From an uncultured Lachnospiraceae bacterium (GTDB lineage: Bacteria > Bacillota > Clostridia > Lachnospirales > Lachnospiraceae): a stretch of DNA of 30,887 nt. The notes below the pieces were generated by a model, which was not told the DNA's origin, searched no databases, and saw nothing but the letters and a program-made list of their open reading frames with translations. Where the stretch lies: NCBI GenBank assembly GCA_910584695.1, contig CAJUBR010000032.1:1-30887 (forward strand). Direction: 5' to 3'. The position numbers were made by a program, and so were the translations under genes. Of the stretch, positions 16,126 through 24,402 are shown in pieces (the stretch's first letter is position 1; each line of letters begins with the position of its first letter).

Positions 16126-17055
16126 ATGAAGGGGTTTGTAAAGCTTACAAAAGAAACATGGAGGTTTTATCTGGCAGTACTGGCAGTTTCGCTGTTACTT
16201 GTAATTAGTAATTCTTTATACTTATGCAGTGAGATGAATTTAAATATGTGAATGATGAAAGCAGCTTTCATCCCGACGGGGTTGTTTTTTATTCGTTGAT
16301 TGAGGATATGGCGGACAATAGTGATCTGCTTGGGTTTTATGTTGTGGTTGCAGGAATCGTGTTGATTCTTCTCATAAGACATTTTGTTTTTATTACACAA
16401 AGGATAAGAGAATTTCAGAATTTCTTACCGGTTAAGCACAGGACGTGGATAATACATGATTTTGTATTTCTGACAGGGATTATTACGATATCCTTTTTGG
16501 CAATGACGGGTATTTTTCTGGCGGCACAGACGGGATATAACCGTGACATGTTAGAGGCAGCAAAGCTTCACCATATAGAAGGAATGAAGGGTGATATTGT
16601 TACGACGGCAAACGTAGCAATGCTTCAGGGTATTCTGTATTATTTTATATTTGTACTTTTTGCACTTTCGCTGCTTTATCTGGGAATGCTGGTGTGTAGA
16701 AACAACCTGATTGGGGGGATAACTACAATTGCAGTCTGGCAGGCTTTGAGCAGTTGTCTGAATCAGATATATTATCGTGGTGTGTATGCGGATGAAGGAA
16801 TTATAGGGGAAGGAAACCGATTAATAAAATGGCTGGCTGCATCTATTGCTCCATCTGTATTTTTCACCATTGAAATATCTGTTTTATGCCTTTTGGGGAG
16901 TGCTTGCTGCATTTGGTGTATCGAATGAAGCTATCACGCCTGAAAAGTCTGTGGTCTCTTTTATTTCTGCGATTATAGCACTGACAGTAATTTTTATACT
17001 GTATGGGGTGTATTCAAAAAAGCGGAGACTGATGAAGGAATGGGAGGTGAAGTAG
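16126..17055 (+). pseudogene. ABC transporter permease 1, broken by two frameshifts
   Basis: Good RBS (GTAGGAGGTGGG) before the ATG at 16126. Frame 1 encodes MKGFVKLTKETWRFYLAVLA plus the first membrane segment and stops at 16249-16251. The sequence continues in another frame (YVNDESSFHPDG...) through four or five hydrophobic segments to 16928. The original frame then resumes (FYAFWGVLAAFGVSNE) and ends at 17053-17055 after KKRRLMKEWEVK. The first break is at TTT 16239-16241 (one T short), the second at TTTT 16882-16885 or TTTTT 16860-16864 (one T too many, or two short). The reconstructed product is ~309 aa with six or so membrane segments. As sequenced it cannot be made whole. Confidence 0.8.
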
Positions 17056-17056
17056 T

Positions 17057-18250
17057 ATGAAGCAGTTATGTAAACATGAATGGAAATGTTATTTTGTGGC
17101 AATTTTGCTCGCAGCAATTTTTATGACAGGATATAGGATTCATATAATAAATAACTGGAACTGGATGACGATAGATGAGTTAGGGGAAGCGATTCAATAT
17201 TATAGCAGTGAAAGGCAGACAGACGAGGAAATTAGTGATATTTTTCTGATTCCTGACCAGATCGTAAGAATGGTAAATCAGATTTCTTACAGTCTTACTT
17301 CTTATGAGGATATCCAAATCATTGTATTGATGCTTTTGGCTATGAAGTTCTTTCGATATTGGACGGAACGGGATGCCTATGGAAGGGAATTCCTTGTGAC
17401 GATTCCGGTAAAGGAGCGGACAAAAAAAGGATTTTATCTTCTTGCAGACAGCGTATTGGTTGTAGTATCTTTGATAATTTATACAGCAGGAATCCTGATT
17501 TATTTGACAAATATATTTCATCGTATCGGAATTGAGATTCCATGGCTGACCAAAGCTGTACTGGGCGAAATGATAACCTCGATTTGTTATATGCTGATGC
17601 TGCTGGGAATGATAGGACTTCTGGAACTGTTGTTTGTAGATGGAATGATGAAAATAATTGGATCTGCCGGTATGCTTGTAATGTCGGCATATATACTTAC
17701 GGCAGGATTTGATGTTTTTGGGAAAACAGAATGGATGCAGCATATCTATGGCTTTTTCACTTTCAATAGTGCAGGCAATCAGTACTTTGGAAATGTTGCT
17801 GAATTCCCGGATCCAGTCTGGACGCATACAATCCTGAATCCCGAGATGCGAATTCGGGGACAGTCCGTAAAAGAATTTATTTCGAGAACAGGCTTTATAG
17901 ATACAGAAGAAGTCATAATGCAATTAGGTTTTTCGGACTTAGAGGAATTTACCAGATTATTTGACTTTTCCAGAATTTCTACCTATGCAGGTCTGGCAGC
18001 AGGATGTATCCTGACAGCAATTACAGTATGGCTGTCAGGAAAGTTGGACGTCTCAAAAAGAAACGGATTTTATTTTTCCTTCGGGAGATATCTGTTTTCG
18101 GTTCTGGCAGGAAGCTGCTTTTATACAATTTGTATCATGAATGCTGCAGCATGGTGGCATAAATATTTGATTGCCGCAGCCGCTGTCTGTGTTACCGGCA
18201 TATTACTATATAAAACCAGACCGGGGGGACTCTCTGGCAGAATCGTATAA
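17057..18250 (+). CDS. ABC transporter permease 2, intact
   Basis: 397 aa, integral membrane. Residues ~11-28 form the first membrane segment, then a polar region to ~90. Further hydrophobic segments lie at ~93-105, ~128-150, ~168-190, ~195-218, and two or three after ~320 up to ~390. A large extracytoplasmic or cytoplasmic loop of ~100 residues (~220-320) carries DVFGKTEWMQHIYGF and FSDLEEFTRLFDFSRIS. It begins 1 bp after the stop of permease 1 with GGAGGTGA as RBS. The context matches the YtrCD-type permeases of GntR-headed operons, but residue-level family assignment is weak. It is undamaged, unlike its two upstream neighbours, and would lack an ATPase unless those breaks are artefacts. 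Confidence 0.75.
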   Translation: MKQLCKHEWKCYFVAILLAAIFMTGYRIHIINNWNWMTIDELGEAIQYYSSERQTDEEISDIFLIPDQIVRMVNQISYSLTSYEDIQIIVLMLLAMKFFRYWTERDAYGREFLVTIPVKERTKKGFYLLADSVLVVVSLIIYTAGILIYLTNIFHRIGIEIPWLTKAVLGEMITSICYMLMLLGMIGLLELLFVDGMMKIIGSAGMLVMSAYILTAGFDVFGKTEWMQHIYGFFTFNSAGNQYFGNVAEFPDPVWTHTILNPEMRIRGQSVKEFISRTGFIDTEEVIMQLGFSDLEEFTRLFDFSRISTYAGLAAGCILTAITVWLSGKLDVSKRNGFYFSFGRYLFSVLAGSCFYTICIMNAAAWWHKYLIAAAAVCVTGILLYKTRPGGLSGRIV

Positions 18251-18295
18251 ATTGTTTTCACCGAAATGGATAGATGCCTTTGTCTTTCGCAAAGC

Positions 18296-18323
18296 TTGAA
18301 ATTATTTTGAAATTGCTTATAAT
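18296..18323 (+). promoter_or_regulatory. Promoter of the hydrogenase gene
   Basis: TTGAAA (18296-18301), 16-bp spacer, TATAAT (18318-18323). The start near 18330 would give a ~27-nt leader that includes the AAAGGAG RBS (18343-18349). Confidence 0.75.
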
Positions 18324-18356
18324 GAGAGTATAAACCGAGAAAAAGGAGAGAGCAGG

Positions 18357-19862
18357 GTGCGAAACTTAGAGACGAACGTAAAACGACTTAGGAAACAGGT
18401 ATTTACAGAGATTGCGAACGTAGCATACAATTCTGAAAATATTATCGATGATATTGAAGCAATTCCGTATAAGATAACACCCGGGGATACTCCCCAGTAC
18501 TGTGAGAGTATATACCGGGAAAGAGCGATTACCAGGGAACGGATACGGCTGGCGATGGGGATGTCCCTTCGTCCGGAGGATAAACCGGTGCATCTGACAC
18601 AGGGAATTGAGGAGAGTAATATAGATGAAAAGTACTATGAACCGCCGCTTATGCAGGTGATTCCGGCTGCATGTAATGCCTGTGAGCATAATGTGTATGA
18701 GGTCAGCAATCAGTGTAAAGGCTGTGTGGCACATCCCTGCATGGAGGTATGTCCGGTGGGAGCAATTCATATGGAAAAGGGTGTTTCTGTTATTGATAAG
18801 AATATCTGTATCAAATGCGGAAAGTGTAAGAGCCATTGTCCGTATGATGCAATTGCACACAAGCGTCGTCCCTGTGCAGATGCCTGCGGTGTCAATGCAA
18901 TTACAAATGATGATTTGGGACGTGCAAGGATTGATGAGAAAAAATGTGTGTCCTGCGGGATGTGCATGGTAAATTGTCCATTTGGTGCTATTGCCGATAA
19001 ATCGCAGATTTTTCAGTTAATTCGTGCTCTGCGTTCCAACCGTAAGATCATTGCGGAAATTGCACCGGCATTTGTAGGACAGTTTGGAGAATACGCTACA
19101 CCGGATAAAATCAAGGCGGCTCTGTTAAAGCTTGGATTTGCAGAGGTGTATGAGGTTGCATTAGGTGCGGATATGGGAGCGATGGCAGAGGCAGAGCATT
19201 ATGTAAATGAGGTGGCTGCCGGTAAGACTCCGTTTTTACTGACGTCCTGCTGTCCTTCCTGGGCATTGCTGTCGAAGAAGCATTTTCCAGAGACGATTGA
19301 TCATATTTCCAATGCCCTTACGCCGATGGTGGCAACTGCAAGGCTGATTAAACAGGAGCATCCGGACGCATCGGTTGTATTTATCGGACCCTGTGCAGCA
19401 AAAAAACTGGAAGCGATGCGAAGGAGTGTTCGCAGTGATGTTGATTTTGTGATTACCTTTGAGGAACTGGATGCCATGTTTCTTGCAAGGGATATTGAGT
19501 TTGATGATTTCCGGGTTGGGGTTCCAGTGGAAGATGCAACCGGTGCCGGTCGCGGTTATGCGGTTTCAGGAGGAGTGGCAAAGGCAGTGGAGGCCTGTAT
19601 TCATCAATATTATCCGGGAACGGAAGTGCATATTGAGCATGCAGAGGGTCTGGATGAATGCCGTAAGATGCTGATGCTTGCAAAGGCAGGTAAGAAAGAC
19701 GGCTGTCTGATCGAAGGTATGGGATGTCCCGGAGGCTGTGTAGCGGGAGCAGGGACAAATATACCGGTGAATAAGGGAACCGTTGCAGTCCGTAATTTTG
19801 TAAATGCAACAAAGAAAACTATTCCGGATCAGGATGTGGTAAAAAATTACCATCCGGAATAA
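18357..19862 (+). CDS. [FeFe] hydrogenase, monomeric, group-B-like
   Basis: 501 aa from a GTG with AAAGGAG 7-8 bp upstream. Residues ~100-225 carry Cys-rich ferredoxin-type clusters (CNACEHN, CKGCVAHPCMEVCP, CIKCGKCKSHCP, CADACG, CVSCGMCMVNCP), enough for two to three 4Fe-4S clusters. The H-cluster domain follows with its three signatures: TSCCPSW at 296-302, GPCAAKK at 344-350, and EGMGCPGGC at 453-461. All four cluster-ligating Cys positions can be matched, so the active site is probably functional. The PSW form of the first motif, the GPCAAKK second motif and VAGAG after the third differ from the classic clostridial HydA and fit group B enzymes, which is inference from memory. It should couple ferredoxin oxidation to H2. 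HydEFG maturases are not in the window. Confidence 0.9.
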   Translation: MRNLETNVKRLRKQVFTEIANVAYNSENIIDDIEAIPYKITPGDTPQYCESIYRERAITRERIRLAMGMSLRPEDKPVHLTQGIEESNIDEKYYEPPLMQVIPAACNACEHNVYEVSNQCKGCVAHPCMEVCPVGAIHMEKGVSVIDKNICIKCGKCKSHCPYDAIAHKRRPCADACGVNAITNDDLGRARIDEKKCVSCGMCMVNCPFGAIADKSQIFQLIRALRSNRKIIAEIAPAFVGQFGEYATPDKIKAALLKLGFAEVYEVALGADMGAMAEAEHYVNEVAAGKTPFLLTSCCPSWALLSKKHFPETIDHISNALTPMVATARLIKQEHPDASVVFIGPCAAKKLEAMRRSVRSDVDFVITFEELDAMFLARDIEFDDFRVGVPVEDATGAGRGYAVSGGVAKAVEACIHQYYPGTEVHIEHAEGLDECRKMLMLAKAGKKDGCLIEGMGCPGGCVAGAGTNIPVNKGTVAVRNFVNATKKTIPDQDVVKNYHPE

Positions 19863-19879
19863 GGGAAGGGGAAAATGAT

Positions 19880-20032
19880 ATGTTAAATACAATGTTAGGT
19901 ATGGCAAATACCGGAGATGAATCTAAAGTCTGGCTCATTGCAGTCTGTATGATTGTATCCATCATAGTGGTGCTGGCACTTTTTATCATTAACGCAAAGA
20001 ATAAGGAAGATGAGGACGGGAATGACAGGTAA
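19880..20032 (+). CDS. 50-aa single-pass membrane protein
   Basis: An ORF of 50 codons beginning MLNTMLGMANTGDESK, with one strong membrane segment (VWLIAVCMIVSIIVVLALFII) at ~17-37, then NAKNKEDEDGNDR, an acidic, charged tail that should face the cytoplasm. AAGGGGA (19866-19872) precedes the ATG by 7 bp. It starts 17 bp after the hydrogenase stop and overlaps the start of the AEC transporter by 11-23 bp, so it is translated between them or couples them. No Cys, hence no cluster or lipid anchor. Family unknown. It could anchor a partner to the membrane. Confidence 0.65.
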   Translation: MLNTMLGMANTGDESKVWLIAVCMIVSIIVVLALFIINAKNKEDEDGNDR

Positions 20033-20972
20033 TTTTATATACAGCTTAAATGCTACAATGCCGATTTTTCTTGTCATTATTCTTGGATGGTGGTTAAAAA
20101 GGATTCGTTTTGTGACGGATGAATTTGTGTCGGTGGCAGACAAGCTTGTATTTAAAGTGGCACTACCGTTAATGGTGTTTCAGGATATAGCAGGTGCTGA
20201 TCTATCTCGTGATTTCAGCTTGAAATTTGTTTTGTTCTGCTTTCTAGGAACCTGCGTGTTTTTTTGGCTTACATGGATTGGTGCAGAGCTGTTTATAAAG
20301 GATAAGAGTATGATTGGCAGTTTTGTACAGGGAAGCTTCCGGGGAAGTGCAGCAATTTTAGGAATTGCCTTTGCTAAGAATATCTATGGAAACAGCGGAC
20401 TTGTACCGATGATGATTGCAGCCTCTATTCCGCTGTTTAATATTTTTTCTGTTATTGTGCTGATACGGAGTGCCAATGCAGGAGAGACAGATAAAGTAGC
20501 AGTGGTGAAAAAGACAGTGAAAGGTATCGTGACCAATCCCATTATTATTGGGATTTTTGCGGGAATTCCCTTTGCATTGTTAAAGGTACAGTTTCCTGTT
20601 ATCCTGGAAAAAGGAATCGCAAGTGTGGCAGGTCTGTCTACTCCCCTTGCTTTAATTGCAATCGGAGCAGGATTTTCAACCGAGGCGGCAGTGAGTAAGT
20701 GGAAACTGGTATTAACAGCTTCCTTTATCAAACTGGTTCTGATTCCGGGGATTTTTCTTCCTGTTGCAGCATGGATGGGATTTCGGAATGAAGAAATGGT
20801 GGCACTTCTGATTCTGACAGGGGCACCCACTACGGTTAGTTCTTATATCATGGCAAAGAATATGGGAAATGACAGTATGCTGGCATCGGGAATCGTGGTA
20901 ATAACAACGCTGTTTTCTTCCGTAACTTTGACTGCAATTATATTTATATTAAAGAGCAGTGCTTTGATTTAG
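20010..20972 (+). CDS. AEC-family (auxin efflux carrier-like) permease
   Basis: 320 aa, about ten membrane segments in two five-helix halves. The N-terminal half has LNATMPIFLVIILGWWLK and LVFKVALPLMVFQDI; the C-terminal half has STPLALIAIGAGF and ILTGAPTTVSSYIMAKNMG, the typical AEC helix-break region. Relatives export or take up small organic acids such as malate or malonate, or amino-acid-like anions; the substrate here is unknown. The start is either 20010 or the ATG at 20022 (better spacing to GAGGACGG); both fall inside the small membrane-protein gene. No promoter lies between the hydrogenase and this gene, so the three are probably one operon. Confidence 0.85.
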   Translation: MRTGMTGNFIYSLNATMPIFLVIILGWWLKRIRFVTDEFVSVADKLVFKVALPLMVFQDIAGADLSRDFSLKFVLFCFLGTCVFFWLTWIGAELFIKDKSMIGSFVQGSFRGSAAILGIAFAKNIYGNSGLVPMMIAASIPLFNIFSVIVLIRSANAGETDKVAVVKKTVKGIVTNPIIIGIFAGIPFALLKVQFPVILEKGIASVAGLSTPLALIAIGAGFSTEAAVSKWKLVLTASFIKLVLIPGIFLPVAAWMGFRNEEMVALLILTGAPTTVSSYIMAKNMGNDSMLASGIVVITTLFSSVTLTAIIFILKSSALI

Positions 20973-20993
20973 AAAAAAACTTAAAAAGTAAAG

Positions 20994-21020
20994 TTGCCAG
21001 AAGAATAAATTTCTGATAAT
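20994..21020 (+). promoter_or_regulatory. Candidate icd promoter
   Basis: TTGCCA (20994-20999) and GATAAT (21015-21020) with a short 15-bp spacer. The gap from the AEC gene to icd is 123 bp with no terminator seen, so read-through is also possible. Confidence 0.4.
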
Positions 21021-21095
21021 GTATATAGGGAAAATGATGTTGTTTGTGAGAACAGGCAGCACTCTTGAAAAAGTATACAGGAGGAAAGACAGAAT

Positions 21096-22313
21096 ATGGA
21101 TAAGATTAAGATGACGACCCCATTGGTAGAGATGGATGGGGATGAAATGACAAGAATTCTCTGGAAAATGATTAAGGACGAGCTTTTGCTCCCATTTATT
21201 GATTTAAAGACAGAATATTATGATCTGGGTCTGGAATACAGAAATGAAACAAATGACCAGGTGACATTTGATTCTGCTGAGGCAACAAAGAAGTATGGTG
21301 TAGCGGTAAAATGTGCTACGATCACTCCGAATGCTGCCCGGATGACAGAGTATAATTTAAAAGAAATGTGGAAATCGCCAAACGGAACGATTCGTGCAGC
21401 ACTGGATGGTACGGTATTCCGTGCACCGATTGTGGTAAAGGGGATTGAGCCATGCGTCAAAAACTGGGTAAAGCCGATTACACTGGCAAGACACGCTTAT
21501 GGTGATGTATATAAGAATGCAGAGATCCGTATTCCGGGTGCAGGGAAGGCAGAGCTGGTATTTACCGGTGAGGACGGAACTGAAATTCGTGAGACAATCC
21601 ATGAATTCAAGGGTCCCGGTGTGATTCAGGGTATGCATAATCTGGATGAGTCTATTGCAAGCTTTGCAAGGGCATGCTTTAACTATGCACTGGATATCAA
21701 ACAGTCTGTATGGTTTGCGACAAAGGACACGATTTCTAAAAAATATGACCATAGATTCAAAGATATTTTTCAGGAGATTTATACGGCAGAATATGATGAG
21801 AAATTTAAGGCTGCCGGTATTGAATATTTTTATACGCTGATTGATGATGCGGTTGCCCGTGTAATGAAGGCAGAGGGTGGATTTATCTGGGCATGTAAAA
21901 ACTATGACGGTGATGTAATGTCTGATATGGTTTCTTCTGCATTTGGTTCCCTTGCAATGATGACTTCCGTATTGGTTTCCCCTTCCGGAGTTTATGAGTA
22001 CGAAGCGGCACATGGGACAGTACAGAGACATTATTACAAGCATCTAAAGGGAGAGGAGACTTCAACCAATTCTGTTGCAACCATTTTTGCATGGACCGGT
22101 GCGTTAAGAAAACGCGGGGAACTGGATCAGATTCCTGAGCTGATGACTTTTGCTGACCAGTTAGAAGCTGCTACGTTGAAAACAATTGAGTCCGGAAAGA
22201 TGACAAAGGATCTGGCACTGATTACAACCATTGAAAATCCTGTGGTATTGAATTCCGAGAATTTTATAAAGGAAATCAGAAGTACATTAGAGGAAACTCT
22301 TTCATCTAAGTGA
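21096..22313 (+). CDS. icd: NADP-dependent isocitrate dehydrogenase, eukaryote-type
   Basis: 405 aa, starting MDKIKMTTPLVEMDGDEMTR after AGGAGG at 21079-21085. Converts isocitrate to 2-oxoglutarate plus CO2 with NADP, supplying glutamate carbon. MDGDEMTR near the N-terminus, TITPNAARM, SPNGTIRAALDGTVFR (substrate Ser and Arg), DDAVARVMKAEGGFIWACKN with the metal-binding Asp pair in the YDGDVMSD region, and EAAHGTVQRHY in the cofactor site all match the homodimeric type II family (like mitochondrial IDH). This differs from the type I family of E. coli. Citrate synthase and aconitase are not adjacent. Confidence 0.96.
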   Translation: MDKIKMTTPLVEMDGDEMTRILWKMIKDELLLPFIDLKTEYYDLGLEYRNETNDQVTFDSAEATKKYGVAVKCATITPNAARMTEYNLKEMWKSPNGTIRAALDGTVFRAPIVVKGIEPCVKNWVKPITLARHAYGDVYKNAEIRIPGAGKAELVFTGEDGTEIRETIHEFKGPGVIQGMHNLDESIASFARACFNYALDIKQSVWFATKDTISKKYDHRFKDIFQEIYTAEYDEKFKAAGIEYFYTLIDDAVARVMKAEGGFIWACKNYDGDVMSDMVSSAFGSLAMMTSVLVSPSGVYEYEAAHGTVQRHYYKHLKGEETSTNSVATIFAWTGALRKRGELDQIPELMTFADQLEAATLKTIESGKMTKDLALITTIENPVVLNSENFIKEIRSTLEETLSSK

Positions 22314-22325
22314 TACCGGTAGACA

Positions 22326-22408
22326 GGGGTTGCCGCATTAGGAAACTCTTTCTCTTTTGTCAAAGCCTTGCAGCAAGACGAAGAAAAAGACGTCAATGCG
22401 GCTGCCCC
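22326..22408. repeat. Long imperfect inverted repeat downstream of icd
   Basis: The outer arms GGGGTTGCCGCATT (22326-22339) and AATGCGGCTGCCCC (22395-22408) pair with one mismatch and one G-U. Inner segments continue the pairing: TCTTTCTC with GAAAAAGA, and TTTGTC with GACGAA, around a loop that itself holds CTTGCAGCAAG. The whole 83 bp can fold into one hairpin on either strand. There is no T-run directly after either arm, so it is not a textbook terminator, though it lies between convergent genes. Part of the left arm copies the 3' end of icd. Confidence 0.6.
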
Positions 22409-22460
22409 GTCCGGCATATTACTCCCTATCTGTTATATTTTTAGCGTAGCATATCTATTT

Positions 22461-23339
22461 TCAAAGAATACAGACCGGCCCTGATAACACTTCTCTGGCA
22501 ACATACAAGGAACCGTCTGCTTTTGCATTCATACTCCATTTTACGAGTAAAAGGGCACCGTTTTCGATTTCGATACAGGTGATGCAGCGTGGATGAACGC
22601 AGCTTCCGGTATTGTAATAATGGGAAGATTGTTCAGGGAGTACAGGGCGGTGGGTGTGTCCGGTGATTAGAATCCGGTTTGTATCGGAGGCCCATCGGTT
22701 CAGTCGTTCTTCTGTCCTATTTTTTATACTGTAATTTTTGGCGGCACTGGTGGGATCTAATATACCTGCATTTTCCAATGGTTTCCAGAGATATCGTACC
22801 AGAAACTGGGCAAGGGGCCAAAAGGTGGAGTTAAGAAGGCTTGCCTGGTGTCCGTGGGTAAGATATAGGGTTTTGCAGGACGTTGTTTCGGATTGAAGAA
22901 TCAGTCCTTCGTGAAAAATCAGGTTCGTAAACAGAGGCTGTGGCTTCTGGCTTTCCGTACAGAAATAAGTGCTGCATTTTTTCTGGCAATAGTTCTTTCT
23001 TTTTTTAATGATATCATGGTTGCCGTATAACAGGTATAGCCGCTTCTTTTGGTGAAACAGGGAAAACATCCAGAATACGTTACTGTGCACCTCAATAATG
23101 GATTCTATTTTTCGGTTTTCCCATAATTCATCTCCATCCCCCAGTTCAATATAGGTAAATCCCGATTGGTAATAGTGTTTTAAAGCGGCAAAATACAAAT
23201 GCTGGTTTTTTAAAAAATTGTCTGCCGAGGTACCGGTGCCCCGGTGGCAGTCACTCATTAATATATATTTTGTATTATAGGTGAGTGGAAGGATGGGGGC
23301 ATGGCAGAAAGCATGTTCTAACCGGGATGCGGTACTCAT
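22461..23339 (-). CDS. Calcineurin-like metallophosphoesterase
   Basis: 292 aa, cytoplasmic. The metal-binding motifs appear in order: SDCHRG (DxH) near residue 29, GDGDE (GDxxD) near 67, YGNHD near 105, LTHGHQ near 160 and GHTHR near 227. A two-metal phosphoesterase fold is clear; the substrate is not. It is related to UDP-2,3-diacylglucosamine hydrolase/YfcE-like phosphatases only at motif level. The ATG overlaps the TGA of the upstream DUF4474 gene (23336-23339, ATGA), with GGAG as RBS, so the two are translationally coupled on the minus strand. Confidence 0.9.
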   Translation of the reverse strand: MSTASRLEHAFCHAPILPLTYNTKYILMSDCHRGTGTSADNFLKNQHLYFAALKHYYQSGFTYIELGDGDELWENRKIESIIEVHSNVFWMFSLFHQKKRLYLLYGNHDIIKKRKNYCQKKCSTYFCTESQKPQPLFTNLIFHEGLILQSETTSCKTLYLTHGHQASLLNSTFWPLAQFLVRYLWKPLENAGILDPTSAAKNYSIKNRTEERLNRWASDTNRILITGHTHRPVLPEQSSHYYNTGSCVHPRCITCIEIENGALLLVKWSMNAKADGSLYVAREVLSGPVCIL

Positions 23340-24244
23340 TTTTTGTTTCTCCTATGACATTTTTTCTTTTTTTGAAAGCGGTGCAGCCGTAAGGTTTTGC
23401 GGAAAATAAATGGCAGATGATAATAAAGATATAAAATGCGGTCTTCTGTCTGGCAAAATGGCCGTGTAACCCATGTATATAATTTACAGAAAAACCGGTT
23501 TTTCCATTGGGCGAACCGGCACAGAAAACGGGTAAAAAAACCAGTCTCTTCATTTTTTGGAGCAAAAAAGGTAAAGGTTACTTTCAGTCCGAAGACATAA
23601 AAATCTTTTGCACAGTATCCCGCCGCATACATGCCCAGTACAAAGGCGTCTAACATCTCATAGTCTGGAAAAGTGATAGAGGTTTCTAAAAACAAGTCGG
23701 CGGGATTGGAAAAGCAGCCGGTTAGAAAGGCGGTCAGCCACCAGTGTTTTTCCTGAATCCATACATATCTGCCTTTCTCATTATAGAGCAGAATGGAAAG
23801 GTTTAACATTTCATTTTCTGTGGCACCGAAGAAAACTGTTTTTTTGTAATCCTCCGGAGGAATGATCCGGTCAGCATGGTATACACCGATTTCGGCACCG
23901 GTATTAATACCGTATTGACCTTTCCAGAATTCAATCAGCCAGGTTTTTCCGTCATAATCAAAATAAATGGGTTCACACTGGAATACCATTTGAAAACGCG
24001 GTGCTGTCTTGTCGAAAAGGTAGGTGTAACCGAAATCCTTCTGCCAGGCGTCCCAGATTGTGGAAAAGAAACCACAACTGCAGTGGTAGCAGTATCCAAA
24101 GGGCTTTACTACTTCATTTAAAAGAAAGCATTTTTCGGTTTTTTCCATTTTACAGATTTTTGCAATAATTTTTTTTCTCTTAGTGTGAAATAATAGAATG
24201 AAAAACAGGGCAATGAGAAAAATAAGAAATATTAGATAATACAT
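23336..24244 (-). CDS. DUF4474 membrane-anchored protein
   Basis: 302 aa from the ATG at 24244, chosen because an AGG-rich SD (AGGATGCAGG) precedes MYYLIFLIF; the ATG at 24253 is possible, and longer frames upstream lack an RBS. Residues ~1-20 form a membrane segment followed by HTKRKK (inside-positive). The DUF4474 core follows: KPFGYCYHCSCGFFSTIWDAWQ, CEPIYFDYDGKTWLIEFWKGQYGINTGAEIG, then WWLTAFLTGCFSNP and DYEMLDAF. The C-terminal ~50 residues are basic and Phe-rich. The family is common in Clostridia and has no established function. The conserved 'FxYDGKxWLIEFWKGQYG' resembles a small-molecule or lipid-binding surface. It is coupled by ATGA overlap to the metallophosphoesterase. Confidence 0.8.
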   Translation of the reverse strand: MYYLIFLIFLIALFFILLFHTKRKKIIAKICKMEKTEKCFLLNEVVKPFGYCYHCSCGFFSTIWDAWQKDFGYTYLFDKTAPRFQMVFQCEPIYFDYDGKTWLIEFWKGQYGINTGAEIGVYHADRIIPPEDYKKTVFFGATENEMLNLSILLYNEKGRYVWIQEKHWWLTAFLTGCFSNPADLFLETSITFPDYEMLDAFVLGMYAAGYCAKDFYVFGLKVTFTFFAPKNEETGFFTRFLCRFAQWKNRFFCKLYTWVTRPFCQTEDRILYLYYHLPFIFRKTLRLHRFQKKKKCHRRNKK

Positions 24245-24312
24245 AACCTGCATCCTATGTGTTCTTGCTATATAATATGCTGAAAATAAAAATTGGCTAA
24301 AATAATCTGCTC

Positions 24313-24330
24313 GATACAAAAATGATACAA
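24313..24330 (+). promoter_or_regulatory. Direct repeat GATACAA x2, probable response-regulator site
   Basis: GATACAA at 24313-24319 and 24324-24330, exactly one 11-bp turn apart, lying immediately upstream of the -35 position of the candidate two-component promoter. The same heptamer recurs upstream of the M15 peptidase gene at 27374 and 27407. OmpR-family regulators bind tandem direct repeats with this period. The heptamer also resembles an extended -10, so the assignment is inference. Confidence 0.5.
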
Positions 24331-24359
24331 TTTATTTTTATGTTTAAATATAGTAAAAT
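24331..24359 (+). promoter_or_regulatory. Candidate promoter of the two-component operon
   Basis: TAAAAT (24354-24359) with 17 bp to TTTATT (24331-24336). The -35 is poor, as expected for an activator-dependent promoter, and the GATACAA repeats abut it. Confidence 0.45.
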
Positions 24360-24402
24360 AATAAATATTCTTTAAATAATAGAGGAAAGAGAAGTAATAG
24401 TT

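Noticed and set aside
17180..17923. 247-codon minus-strand frame in the ABC permease
   Set aside because: Antisense to the intact membrane protein, rich in His, Ile and Ser in the pattern expected from mirrored hydrophobic codons, and no RBS.
21357..22043. 228-codon minus-strand frame inside icd
   Set aside because: Antisense to a clearly conserved enzyme, Cys-rich composition typical of mirrored frames, no start signals.
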